The position numbers and the translations under genes are program-made. A stretch of DNA of 64,000 nt, taken from assembly GCF_030463535.1 (NCBI RefSeq), contig NC_132892.1:36370989-36434988 (forward strand), given 5' to 3'. Below, in pieces: positions 1 through 16,400 of this stretch. The notes beneath the pieces were generated by a model. The model searched no databases. It was given only the letters and a program-made list of their open reading frames with translations, and was not told the origin of the DNA. Positions within the stretch are counted from its first letter, which is position 1. Every line of letters begins with the position of its first letter. The stretch is from Salminus brasiliensis. Taxonomy: Eukaryota > Chordata > Actinopteri > Characiformes > Bryconidae.

Positions 1-21
1 ATTATGTTATGGGTTCTTCAG

Positions 22-1479
22 AGTGTACATTTGGCAACATCACATCCGTGACGATCGAGGATGAATCATTTCCTTATGACTACGACTCCACCCAGTTTGA
101 CTTGTGTCTGGACATCACAGTCCTGAGTGATAACCTGGCAGCTGTCACTGACAAAGTGGTGGACACCAGCATGCAGATGGTCATTCTGGACAAACTGAAC
201 CAGGTCAGTAAATATGTGTGTTACTGGAACATCTCCTGGTATTGTAGATGATGTCCACATTGTTTTATCAGGTGTTTGAACTGATTATATGTTTGTGTGT
301 TTTTAGCTGTACCCATCCGGCCTTCCAGAGAGAGTAGTACAGCTACTGGGCTCCACATCCCGTGTAGCCAATATTAGTGACATCAACAAGTGGAGCATCA
401 CCACAACTGACACACTGTCCTTTTTGATGGACGCATATAATGGAGAGTGGACTTCAGAGCAGGTAATGTGTCTAAGAATGTTTATGTGAAGTACTGCAAT
501 TTAAGTATTTTACTGTGGACTAAAATATAACCAATAATATCAGCTGACGATATTTGCTGACTGACTTCACAAAAAACACAAGGTGGTGCTAGTAGCATGG
601 AGGAAGTATCTGAAATGTGTGTTTCTCATACACTCTGTTTGCATCATCTGTGAATGTGTGTGTGTTGTAGAGTAAAGCAGTGATTATGAAGTATCTCAGT
701 GTGGAGGGAAACACTCTGGGAACCACTGAACTAAATGCAATTGGACCCAATGTCTGTTCTTTGGACGTCAGTGTCCTCGAGAACATCGCTGCTGCTAGTC
801 TGGAGTAAGTACACAAGCATGCACTCACTTAAAGATACCTGCAGATATACATACCAAAAGCACAGGATTTAGCTGGGTATGCCAGTACGCTGTATACGGA
901 GTGTGGTCTAGTCCATGTTGTTTAGGTGGAGAACTCATGCAGTGTTTGTTTGTCTTTGTGCAGAACCGCAGATCCTTTGAGTATATCCTCATGCTCTATT
1001 GCTCAGAAATCAGCTCTGTACAACGTCGCCAAATCCTCATACAGCAGCAAGCGCAGCAACCCCATAGCATTCTACCTACTCATGAGAACTTACCTGGGTA
1101 ACACACACATCTATAAACACACACACATAGTGATATACCTTTACTAGTGTTGTACTCTAGGCCATTAGAGGTGAGTTTGTGTCAAGACCAAGACTTTCAA
1201 TAGCTGAGCCAATACTGAGCCCAGATGTGGCTAAAACCCTTAATAACACTTAATGTATCTTAATTGCAACTGAACTCTAAGCTGAATGTAAATGATTGTC
1301 TGTTGAATGTAACCCTTCTCCTAACCCTAACCCTAACCCTACCTTTTAGGGTTAATCATGTTACTGGTTTGTGTGTGTGTATAGGTGGAGCTCCACTGGA
1401 AGATATAAGAGCTCTCTCTACTCAGAACATCAGCATGGACATCAGCACCTTTCTCAGTCTGAACACTGATGTTATCATG
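22..1479 (+). CDS. Exons 1-5: C-terminal part of mesothelin-like unit 1
   Basis: Exons are 22-203, 307-462, 671-804, 964-1097 and 1385-1479, with lengths 182, 156, 134, 134 and 95. The first exon begins in phase 2, so a preceding exon outside the window supplies one base. The peptide includes [13 protein letters not shown], a [15 protein letters not shown] stretch, [18 protein letters not shown], and [16 protein letters not shown]. Every exon has a paralogue of identical length at 34343-36340, about 34.5 kb downstream in the same gene, with the same phases. No catalytic motif is visible, as expected for this structural family. Intron 4 holds part of an interspersed repeat. Confidence 0.85.
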
Positions 1480-4400
1480 GTATGAAATTTTTTTTTTACT
1501 AAAATTGAATCGGAAATAAAATCTCCTGATATGGGAGTTTTGAGCCGAAAGTGTTTGTGTTCCAGAACCTGAGTGTGAGTGAAGTGCAGGATCTGATGGG
1601 GGTGAACATTGCAGATCTGAAGCTGTTTCAGGACTCTACAGTAGTTCAGGACTGGGAGTCTCAGCAGAAACAGTCTGAACTGAACACCCTGAATATCGGC
1701 CTGGTTCGGGGTATAAACGACATCACCAGCTCTACATCTGCTCCGATCACCAGCAGTTTCATTACCGACACTGACACCACCCTTACACCAAGTGACACCA
1801 CCACCACTCCTACTGACACCACCACCACTCCTACTGACTACACCACTCCTACTGAAAACACCACTCCTAGTGACACCACCACTCCTAATGACACCACCAC
1901 TGCAGTCGACACCACCACCACTGCTATTGAATCAGACACCACCACTATTGACACCACCACCACTGCTATTGAAACAGACACCACCACTATTGACACCACC
2001 ACCACTGCTATTGAAACAGACACCACCACTATTGACACCACCACCACTGCTACTGAAACAGACACCACCACTATTGACACCACCACCACTGCTATTGAAA
2101 CAGACACCACCACTATTGACACCACCACCACTGCTATTGAAACAGACACCACAACTATTGACACCACCACCACTGCTATTGAAACAGACACCACCACTAT
2201 TCACACCACCACCACCACCACTGCTATTGAAACAGACACCACCACTATTGAAACCACCACCACTGCTATTGAAACAGACACCACCACTACTGACACCACC
2301 ACTGCTATTGAAACAGACACCACCACAATTGACACCACCACCACCACTGCTATTGAAACAGACACCACCACTATTGACACCACCATCACTGCTATTGAAA
2401 CAGACACCACCACTATTGACACCACCACCACTGCTATTGAATCAGACACCACAACTATTGACACCACCACCACTGCAATTGAAACAGACACCACCACTAT
2501 TGACACCACCACCACTGCTATTGAAACAGACACCACCACTATTGACACCACCATCACTGATATTGAAACAGACACCACCACTATTGACACCACCACCACC
2601 ACTGCTATTGAATCAGACACCACCACTATTGACACCACCAGCACTGCTATTGAAACAGACACCACCACTATTGACACCACCACCACTGCTATTGAAACAG
2701 ACACCACCACTATTGACACCACCACTGCTATTGAAACAGACACCACCACTATTGACACCACCACCACCACTGCTATTGAAACAGACACCACCACTATTGA
2801 CACCACCACCACCACTGCTATTGAAACAGACACCACCACTGCTATTGAAACAGACACCACCACTATTGACACCACCACCACCACTGCTATGGAAACAGAC
2901 ACCACCACTATTGACACCACCACTGCTATTGAAACAGACACCACCACTATTGACACCATCACCACCACTGCTATTGAAACAGACACCACAACTATTGACA
3001 CCACCACCACTGCTATTGAAACAGACACCACCACTATTGAAACAGACACCACCACCACTGCTATTGAAACAGACACCACTACTATTGACACCACCACTGC
3101 TATTGAAACAGACACCACCACTATTGACACCATCACCACCACTGCTATTGAAACAGACACCACCACTATTGACACCACCACCACTGCTATTGAAACAGAC
3201 ACCACCACTATTGACACCACCACCACCACTGCTATTGAAACAGACACCACCACTATTGACACCACCACCACTGCTATTGAAACAGACACCACCACTATTG
3301 ACACCACCACCACTGCTATTGTAACAGACACCACAACTATTGACACCACCACCACTGCTATTGAAACAGACACCACCACTACTGACACCACCACCACTGC
3401 TATTGAAACAGACACCACCACTATTGACACCACCACCACTGCTATTGAAACAGACACCACCACTATTGACACCACCACCACCACTGCTATTGAATCAGAC
3501 ACCACCACTATTGACACCACCACCACTGCTATTGAAACAGACACCACCACTATTGACACCACCACCACTGCTGTTGAAACAGACACCACCACTATTGACA
3601 CCACCACCACCACTGCTATTGAAACAGACACCACAACTATTGACACCACCACCACCACTGCTATTGAAACAGACACCACCACTATTGACACCACCAGCAC
3701 TGCTATGGAAACAGACACCACCACTATTGACACCACCACTGCTATTGAAACAGACACCACCACTATTGACACCACCACCACTGCTATTGAAACAGACACC
3801 ACAACTATTGACACCGCCACCACTATTGAAACAGACACCACCACTACTGCTATTGAAACAGACACCACCACTATTGACACCACCACCACTGCTATTGAAA
3901 CAGACACCACTACTATTGACACCACCACTGCTATTGAAACAGACACCACCACTATTGACACCATCACCACCACAGCTATTGAAACAGACACCACCACTAT
4001 TGACACCACCACCACTGCTATTGAAACAGACACCACCACTATTGACACCATCACCACCACTGCTATTGAAACAGACACCACCACTATTGACACCACCACC
4101 ACTGCTATTGAAACAGACACCACCACTATTGACACCACCACCACTGCTATTGAAACAGACACCACCACTATTGACACCACCACCACCACTACTATTGAAA
4201 CAGACACCACCACTATTGACACCACCACCACTATTGAAACAGACACCACCACTATTGACACCACCACCACTATTGAAACAGACACCACCACTATTGACAC
4301 CACAACCACTGCTATTGAAACAGACACCACCACTATTGACACCACCACCACTGCTATTGAAACAGACACCACCACTATTGACACCACCACCACTGCTATT

Positions 4401-7400
4401 GAAACAGACACCACAACTATTGACACCACCACCACTGCTATTGAAACAGACACCACCACTATTGACACCACCACCACTGCTATTGAAACAGACACCACCA
4501 CTATTGACACCACCACCACTGCTATTGAAACAGACACCACCACTATTGACACCACAACCACTGCTATTGAAACAGACACCACCACTATTGACACCACCAC
4601 CACTGCTATTGAAACAGACACCACCACTATTGACACGACCACCACCACTGCTATTGAAACAGACACCACCACTATTGACACCACCACCACTGCTATTGAA
4701 ACAGACACCACCACTATTGACACCACCACCACTGCTATTGAAACAAACACCACCACTATTGACACCACCACCACTGCTATTGAAACAGACACCACCACTA
4801 TTGACACCACCACCACTGCTATTGAAACAGACACCACCACTATTGACACCACCACCACTGCTATTGAAACAGACACCACCACTATTGACACCACAACCAC
4901 TGCTATTGAAACAGACACCACCACTATTGACACCACCACCACTGCTATTAAAACAGACACCACCACTATTGACACCACCACCACCACTGCTATTGAAACA
5001 GACACCACCACTGCTATTAAAACAGACACCATCACTGTTGACACCACCACCATTGCTATTGAAACAGACACCACCACTGCTATTGAAACAGACACCACCA
5101 CTATTGACACCACCACCACTGCTATTGAAACAGACACCACCACTATTGACACCACCACTGCTATTGAAACAGACACCACCACTATTGACACCACCACCAC
5201 TTCTATTGAAACAGAAACCACCACTATTGACACCACCACCACTGCTATTGAAACAGACACCACCACTATTGACACCACCACCACCACTTCTATTGAAACA
5301 GACACCACCACTATTGACATGACCACCACCACTGCGATTGAAACAGACACCACCACTATTGACACGACCACCACCACTGCTATTGAAACAGACACCACAA
5401 CTATTCACACCACCACCACCACCACTGCTATTGAAACAGACACCACCACTATTGACACCACCACCACTGCTATTGAAACAGACACCACAACTATTCACAC
5501 CACCACCACCACCACTGCTATTGAAACAGACACCACCACTTTTGACACGACCACCACCACTGCTATTGAAACAGACACCACAACTATTCACACCACCACC
5601 ACTGCTATTGAAACAGACACCACCACTACTGACACCACCACTGCTATTGAAACAGACACCACCACTATTGACACCACCACCACTTCCATTGAAACAGAAA
5701 CCACCACTATTGACACCACCACCACTGCTATTGAAACAGACACCACCACTATTGACACCACCACCACCACCACTGCTACTGAAACAGACACCACCACTAT
5801 TGACACGACTACCACTGCTATTGAAACAGACACCACCACTATTGACACCACCACCACCACTGCTATTGAAACAGACACCACCACTATTGACACCACCACC
5901 ACCACTGCGATTGAAACAGACACCACCACTATTGACACCACCACCACCACTGCTATTGATACAGACACCACCACTATTGACACCACCACCACCACTGCTA
6001 TTGAAACAGACACCACCACTATTGACACCACCACCACCACTGCTATTGAAACAGACACCACAACTATTGACACCACCACCACCACTGCTATTGAAACAGA
6101 CACCACCACTATTGACACCACCACCACCACTGCTATTGAAACAGACACCACAACTATTGACACCACCACTACCACTGCTATTGAAACAGACACCACCACT
6201 ATTGACACCACCACCACCACTGCTATTGAAACAGACACCACCACTATTGACACCACCACCACCACTGCTATTGAAACAGACACCACCACTATTGACACCA
6301 CCACCACCACTGCTATTGAAACAGACACCACAACTATTGACACCACCACCACCACTGCTATTGAAACAGACACCACAACTATTGACACCACCACCACTGC
6401 TATTGAAACAGACACCACCACTATTGACACCACCACCACTGCTATTGAAACAGATACCACCACTATTGACACCACCACCACCACTGCTATTGAAACAGAC
6501 ACCACCACTATTGACACCACCACCACCACTGCTATTGAAACAGACACCACTACCATTTACACCACAACCACTGCTATTGAAACAGACACCACCACTACTG
6601 ACACCACCACTGCTATTGAAACAGACACCACCACTGCTATTGAAACAGACACCACCACTATTGACACCACCACCACCACTGCTATTGAAACAGACACCAC
6701 CACTATTGACACCACCACCACTTCTATTGAAACAGAAACCACCACTATTGACACCACCACAACTGCTATTGAAACAGACACCACCACTATTGACACCACC
6801 ACCACCACTTCTATTGAAACAGACACCACCACTATTGACACGACCACCACCACTGCTATTGAAACAGACACCACAACTATTGACACCACCACCACTGCTA
6901 TTGAAACAGACACCACAACTATTCACACCACCACCACCACCACTGCTATTGAAACAGACACCACCACTATTGACACGACCACCACCACTGCTATTGAAAA
7001 CGACACCACAACTATTCACACCACCACCACCACCACTGCTATTGAAACAGACACCACCACTATTGACACCACCACCACTGCTATTGAAACAGACACCACA
7101 ACTATTCACACCACCACCACCACCACTGCTATTGAAACAGACACCACCACTATTGAAACCACCACCACTGCTATTGAAACAGACACCACCACTACTGACA
7201 CCACCACTGCTATTGAAACAGACACCACCACTGCTATTGAAACAGACACCACCACTATTGACACCACCACCACTTCTATTGAAACAGAAACCACCACTAT
7301 TGACACCACCACCACTGCTATTGAAACAGACACCACCACTATTGACACCACCACCACCACTGCTACTGAAAAAGACACCACCACTATTGACACGACTACC

Positions 7401-10400
7401 ACTGCTATTGAAACAGACACCACCACTATTGACACCACCACCACCACTGCTATTGAAACAGACACCACCACTATTGACACGACTACCACTGCTATTGAAA
7501 CAGACACCACCACTATTGACACCACCACCACCACTGCTATTGAAACAGACACCACAACTATTGACACCACCACCACCACCACTGCTATTGAAACAGACAC
7601 CACCACTATTGACACCACCACCACCACTGCTATTGAAACAGACACCACCACTATTGACACGACCACCACTGCTATTGAAACAGACACCACCACTATTGAC
7701 ACCACCACCACTGCTATTGAAACAGACACCACCACTATTGACACCACAACCACTGCTATTGAAACAGACACCACCACTATTGACACCACCACCACTGCTA
7801 TTGAAACAGACACCACCACTATTGACACCACCACCACTGCTATTGAAACAGACACCACCACGATTGACACCACCACCACTGCTATTGAAACAGACACCAC
7901 CACGATTGACACCACCACCACTTCTATTGAAACAGAAACCACCACTATTGACACCACCACCACTGCTATTGAAACAGACACCACCACTATTGACACCACC
8001 ACCACCACTTCTATTGAAACAGACACCACCACTATTGACACGACCACCACCACTGCGATTGAAACAGACACCACAACTATTGACACCACCACCACTGCTA
8101 TTGAAACAGACACCACAACTATTCACACCACCACCACCACCACTGCTATTGAAACAGACACCACCACTATTGACACGACCACCACCACTGCTATTGAAAC
8201 AGACACCACAACTATTCACACCACCACCACCACCACTGCTATTGAAACAGACACCACCACTATTGACACCACCACCACTGCTATTGAAACAGACACCACA
8301 ACTTTTCACACCACCACCACCACCACTGCTATTGAAACAGACACCACCACTTTTGACACGACCACCACCACTGCTATTGAAACAGACACCACAACTATTC
8401 ACACCACCACCACTGCTATTGAAACAGACACCACCACTACTGACACCACCACTGCTATTGAAACAGACACCACCACTATTGACACCACCACCACTTCCAT
8501 TGAAACAGAAACCACCACTATTGACACCACCACCACTGCTATTGAAACAGACACCACCACTATTGACACCACCACCACCACTGCTATTGAAACAGACACC
8601 ACCACTATTGACACCACCACCACTGCTATTGAAACAGACACCACCACTATTGACACCACCACCACCACTGCTATTGTAACAGACACCACAACTATTGACA
8701 CCACCACCACCACTGCTATTGAAACAGACACCACCACTATTGACACGACCACCACCACTGCTATTGAAACAGACACCACAACTATTCACACCACCACCAC
8801 CACCACTGCTATTGAAACAGACACCACCACTACTGACACCACCACTGCTATTGAAACAGACACCACAACTATTGACACAACAACCACTGCTATTGAAACA
8901 GACACCACCACTATTGACACCACCACCACCACTGCTATTGAAAGAGACACCACCACTATTGACACGACCACCGCCACTGCTATTGAAACAGACACCACCA
9001 CTATTGACACGACCACCACCACTGCTATTGAAACAGACACCACAACTATTGACACAACAACCACTGCTATTGAAACAGACACCACCACTATTGACACCAC
9101 CACCACCACTGCTATTGAAAGAGACACCACCACTATTGACACGACCACCGCCACTGCTATTGAAACAGACACCACCACTATTGACACGACCACCACCACT
9201 GCTATTGAAACAGACACCACAACTATTCACACCACCACCACCACCACTGCTATTGAAACAGACACCACCACTTTTGACACGACCACCACCACTGCTATTG
9301 AAACAGACACCACCACTACTGACACCACCACTGCTATTGAAACAGACACCACCACTATTGACACCACCACCACTTCCATTGAAACAGAAACCACCACTAT
9401 TGACACCACCACCACTGCTATTGAAACAGACACCACCACTATTGACACCACCACCACCACTGCTATTGAAACAGACACCACCACTATTGACACCACCACC
9501 ACTGCTATTGAAACAGACACCACCACTATTGACACCACCACCACCACTGCTATTGTAACAGACACCACAACTATTGACACCACCACCACCACTGCTATTG
9601 AAACAGACACCACCACTATTGACACGACCACCACCACTGCTATTGAAACAGACACCACCACTACTGACACCACCACTGCTATTGAAACAGACACCACAAC
9701 TATTGACACAACAACCACTGCTATTGAAACAGACACCACCACTATTGACACCACCACCACCACTGCTATTGAAACAGACACCACCACTATTGACACGACC
9801 ACCACCACTGCTATTGAAACAGACACCACAACTATTGACACAACAACCACTGCTATTGAAACAGACACCACCACTATTGACACCACCACCACTGCTATTG
9901 AAACAGACACCACCACTATTGACACCACCACCACTGCTATTGAAACAGACACCACCACTATTGACACGACCACCACCACTGCTATTGAAACAGACACCAC
10001 CACTATTGACACCACCACCACTGCTATTGAAACAGACACCACCACTATTGACACCACCACCACTGCTATTGAAACAGACACCACCACTATTGACACCACC
10101 ACCACTGCTATTGAAACAGACACCACCACTATTGACACTACCACCACCACTGCTATTGAAACAGACACCACCACTATTGACACCACCACCACTTCTATTG
10201 AAACAGAAACCACCACTATTGACACCACCACCACTGCTATTGAAACAGACGCCACCACTATTGACACCACCACCACCACTTCTATTGAAACAGACACCAC
10301 CACTATTGACACGACCACCACCACTGCGATTGAAACAGACACCACAACTATTGACACCACCACCACTGCTATTGAAACAGACACCACAACTATTCACACC

Positions 10401-13400
10401 ACCACCACCACCACTGCTATTGAAACAGACACCACCACTATTGACACGACCACCACCACTGCTATTGAAACAGACACCACAACTATTCACACCACCACCA
10501 CCACCACTGCTATTGAAACAGACACCACCACTATTGACACCACCACCACTGCTATTGAAACAGACACCACAACTATTCACACCACCACCACCACCACTGC
10601 TATTGAAACAGACACCACCACTTTTGACACGACCACCACCACTGCTATTGAAACAGACACCACCACTATTGACACCACCACCACTGCTATTGAAACAGAC
10701 ACCACAACTATTCACACCACCACCACTGCTATTGAAACAGACACCACCACTATTGACACCACCAGCACTGCTATTGAAACAGACACCACCACTACTGACA
10801 ACACCACTGCTATTGAAACAGACACCACCACTATTGACACCACCACCACTTCCATTGAAACAGAAACCACCACTATTGACACCACCACCACCACCACTGC
10901 TACTGAAACAGACACCACCACTATTGACACGACTACCACTGCTATTGAAACAGACACCACCACTATTGACACCACCACCACCACTGCTATTGAAACAGAC
11001 ACCACCACTATTGACACCACCACCACCACTGCGATTGAAACAGACACCACCACTATTGACACCACCACCACCACTGCTATTGAAACAGACACCACAACTA
11101 TTGACACCACCACCACCACTGCTATTGAAACAGACACCACCACTATTGACACCACCACCACCACTGCTATTGAAACAGACACCACCACTATTGACACCAC
11201 CACTACCACTGCTATTGAAACAGACACCACCACTATTGACACCACCACCACCACTGCTATTGAAACGGACACCACCACTATTGACACCACCACCACCACT
11301 GCTATTGAAACAGACACCACCACTATTGACACCACCACCACCACTGCTATTGAAACAGACACCACAACTATTGACACCACCAACACCACTGCTATTGAAA
11401 CAGACACCACAACTATTCACACCACCACCACCACCACTGCTATTGAAACAGACACCACCACTATTGACACGACCACCACCATTGCTATTGAAACAGACAC
11501 CACAACTATTCACACCACCACCACCACCACTGCTATTGAAACAGACACCACCACTATTGACACCACCACCACTGCTATTGAAACAGACACCACAACTATT
11601 CACACCACCACCACCACCACTGCTATTGAAACAGACACCACCACTACTGACACCACCACTGCTATTGAAACAGACACCACCACTGCTATTGAAAGAGACA
11701 CCACCACTATTGACACCACCACCACTTCTATTGAAACAGAAACCACCACTATTGACACCACCACCACTGCTATTGAAACAGACACCACCACTATTGACAC
11801 CACCACCACTGCTATTGAAACAGACACCACCACTATTGACACCACCACCACTGCTATTGAAACAGACACCACCACTATTGACACCACAACCACTGCTATT
11901 GAAACAGACACCACCACTACTGACACCACCACTGCTATTGAATCAGACACCACCACTGCTATTGAAACAGACACCACCACTATTGACACCACCACCACCA
12001 CTGCTATTGAAACAGACACCACCACTTTTGACACCACCACCACTTCTATTGAAACAGAAACCACCACTATTGACACCACCACAACTGCTATTGAAACAGA
12101 CACCACCACTATTGACACCACCACCACCACTTCTATTGAAACAGACACCACCACTATTGACACGACCACCATCACTGCTATTGAAACAGACACCACAACT
12201 ATTGACACCACCACCACTGCTATTGAAACAGACACCACAACTATTCACACCACCACCACCACCACTGCTATTGAAACAGACACCACCACTATTGACACGA
12301 CCACCACCATTGCTATTGAAACAGACACCACAACTATTCACACCACCACCACCACCACTGCTATTGAAACAGACACCACCACTATTGACACCACCACCAC
12401 TGCTATTGAAACAGACACCACAACTATTCACACCACCACCACCACCACTGCTATTGAAACAGACACCACCACTACTGACACCACCACTGCTATTGAAACA
12501 GACACCACCACTGCTATTGAAAGAGACACCACCACTATTGACACCACCACCACTTCTATTGAAACAGAAACCACCACTATTGACACCACCACCACTGCTA
12601 TTGAAACAGACACCACCACTATTGACACCACCACCACCACTGCTACTGAAACAGACACCACCACTATTGACACGACTACCACTGCTATTGAAACAGACAC
12701 CACCACTATTGACACCACCACCACCACTGCTATTGAAACAGACACCACCACTATTGACACGACTACCACTGCTATTGAAACAGACACCACCACTATTGAC
12801 ACCACCACCACCACTGCTATTGAAACAGACACCACCACTATTGACACCACCACCACCACTGCTATTGAAACAGACACCACCACTATTGACACCACCACCA
12901 CCACTGCTATTGAAACAGACACCACAACTATTGACACCACCACCACCACTGCTATTGAAACAGACACCACAACTATTGACACCACCACCACCACCACTGC
13001 TATTGAAACAGACACCACCACTTTTGACACCACCACCACCACTGCTATTGAAACAGACACCACCACTATTGACACGACCACCACTGCTATTGAAACAGAC
13101 ACCACCACTATTGACACCACCACCACTGCTATTGAAACAGACACCACCACTATTGACACCACAACCACTGCTATTGAAACAGACACCACCACTATTGACA
13201 CCACCACCACTGCTATTGAAACAGACACCACCACTATTGACACCACCACCACCACTGCTATTGAAACAGACACCACCACTATTGACACCACCACCACCAC
13301 TGCTATTGAAACAGACACCACAACTATTGACACCACCAACACCACTGCTATTGAAACAGACACCACAACTATTCACACCACCACCACCACCACTGCTATT

Positions 13401-16400
13401 GAAACAGACACCACCACTATTGACACGACCACCACCATTGCTATTGAAACAGACACCACAACTATTCACACCACCACCACCACCACTGCTATTGAAACAG
13501 ACACCACCACTATTGACACCACCACCACTGCTATTGAAACAGACACCACAACTATTCACACCACCACCACCACCACTGCTATTGAAACAGACACCACCAC
13601 TACTGACACCACCACTGCTATTGAAACAGACACCACCACTGCTATTGAAAGAGACACCACCACTATTGACACCACCACCACTTCTATTGAAACAGAAACC
13701 ACCACTATTGACACCACCACCACTGCTATTGAAACAGACACCACCACTATTGACACCACCACCACTGCTATTGAAACAGACACCACCACTATTGACACCA
13801 CCACCACTGCTATTGAAACAGATACCACCACTATTGACACCACCACCACCACTGCTATTGAAACAGACACCACTACCATTGACACCACAACCACTGCTAT
13901 TGAAACAGACACCACCACTACTGACACCACCACTGCTATTGAATCAGACACCACCACTGCTATTGAAACAGACACCACCACTATTGACACCACCACCACC
14001 ACTGCTATTGAAACAGACACCACCACTTTTGACACCACCACCACTTCTATTGAAACAGAAACCACCACTATTGACACCACCACAACTGCTATTGAAACAG
14101 ACACCACCACTATTGACACCACCACCACCACTTCTATTGAAACAGACACCACCACTATTGACACGACCACCATCACTGCTATTGAAACAGACACCACAAC
14201 TATTGACACCACCACCACTGCTATTGAAACAGACACCACAACTATTCACACCACCACCACCACCACTGCTATTGAAACAGACACCACCACTATTGACACG
14301 ACCACCACCATTGCTATTGAAACAGACACCACAACTATTCACACCACCACCACCACCACTGCTATTGAAACAGACACCACCACTATTGACACCACCACCA
14401 CTGCTATTGAAACAGACACCACAACTATTCACACCACCACCACCACCACTGCTATTGAAACAGACACCACCACTACTGACACCACCACCGCTATTGAAAC
14501 AGACACCACCACTGCTATTGAAAGAGACACCACCACTATTGACACCACCACCACTTCTATTGAAACAGAAACCACCACTATTGACACCACCACCACTGCT
14601 ATTGAAACAGACACCACCACTATTGACACCACCACCACCACTGCTACTGAAACAGACACCACCACTATTGACACGACTACCACTGCTATTGAAACAGACA
14701 CCACCACTATTGACACCACCACCACCACTGCTATTGAAACAGACACCACCACTATTGACACGACTACCACTGCTATTGAAACAGACACCACCACTATTGA
14801 CACCACCACCACCACTGCTATTGAAACAGACACCACCACTATTGACACCACCACCACCACTGCTATTGAAACAGACACCACCACTATTGACACCACCACC
14901 ACCACTGCTATTGAAACAGACACCACAACTATTGACACCACCACCACCACTGCTATTGAAACAGACACCACAACTATTGACACCACCACCACCACCACTG
15001 CTATTGAAACAGACACCACCACTTTTGACACCACCACCACCACTGCTATTGAAACAGACACCACCACTATTGACACGACCACCACTGCTATTGAAACAGA
15101 CACCACCACTATTGACACCACCACCACTGCTATTGAAACAGACACCACCACTATTGACACCACAACCACTGCTATTGAAACAGACACCACCACTATTGAC
15201 ACCACCACCACTGCTATTGAAACAGACACCACCACTATTGACACCACCACCACTGCTATTGAAACAGACACCACCACTATTGACACCACAACCACTGCTA
15301 TTGAAACAGACACCACCACTATTGACACCACCACCACTGCTATTGAAACAGACACCACCACTATTGACACCACCACCACTTCTATTGAAACAGAAACCAC
15401 CACTATTGACACCACCACCACTGCTATTGAAACAGACACCACCACTATTGACACCACCACCACCACTTCTATTGAAACAGACACCACCACTATTGACACG
15501 ACCACCACCACTGCGATTGAAACAGACACCACAACTATTGACACCACCACCACTGCTATTGAAACAGACACCACAGCTATTCACACCACCACCACCACCA
15601 CTGCTATTGAAACAGACACCACCACTATTGACACCACCACCACTGCTATTGAAACAGACACCACAACTTTTCACACCACCACCACCACCACTGCTATTGA
15701 AACAGACACCACCACTATTGACACCACAACCACTGCTATTGAAACAGACACCACCACTATTGACACCACCACCACTGCTTTTGAAACAGACACCACCACT
15801 ATTGACACCACCACCACTTCTATTGAAACAGAAACCACCACTATTGACACCACCACCACTGCTATTGAAACAGACACCACCACTATTGACACCACCACCA
15901 CCACTTCTATTGAAACAGACACCACCACTATTGACACGACCACCACCACTGCGATTGAAACAGACACCACAACTATTGACACCACCACCACTGCTATTGA
16001 AACAGACACCACAACTATTCACACCACCACCACCACCACTGCTATTGAAACAGACACCACCACTATTGACACGACCACCACCACTGCTATTGAAACAGAC
16101 TCCACAACTTTTCACACCACCACCACTGCTATTGAAACAGACACCACCACTTTTGACACGACCACCACCACTGCTATTGAAACAGACACCACAACTATTC
16201 ACACCACCATCACCACCACTGCTATTGAAACAGACACCACCACTATTGACACCACCACCACTGCTATTGAAACAGACACCACCACTATTGACACCACCAC
16301 CACCACTGCTATTGAAACAGACACCACCACTACTGACACCACCACTGCTATTGAAACAGACACCACCACTGCTATTGAAACAGACATCACCACTATTGAC

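Noticed and set aside
589..828. Minus-strand frame overlapping exon 3, with a similar one at 35361-35660
   Set aside because: Both are antisense shadows of paralogous coding exons, and their similarity to each other reflects the exon duplication.
1320..1345. Telomere repeat (CCCTAA) suggesting a chromosome end
   Set aside because: Only three or four units inside an intron, accompanied by a dispersed repeat. Interstitial and not telomeric.
3495..11603. Minus-strand open frame of 2,702 codons (Gly/Asn/Ser/Cys-rich), with similar ones at 2201-5398 and 13944-20072
   Set aside because: They are mirror images of the mucin array: any frame without a stop in the unit stays open. The minus frames have no splice signals, no non-repeat domain and break at variant units, whereas the plus frame joins mesothelin exons on both sides.
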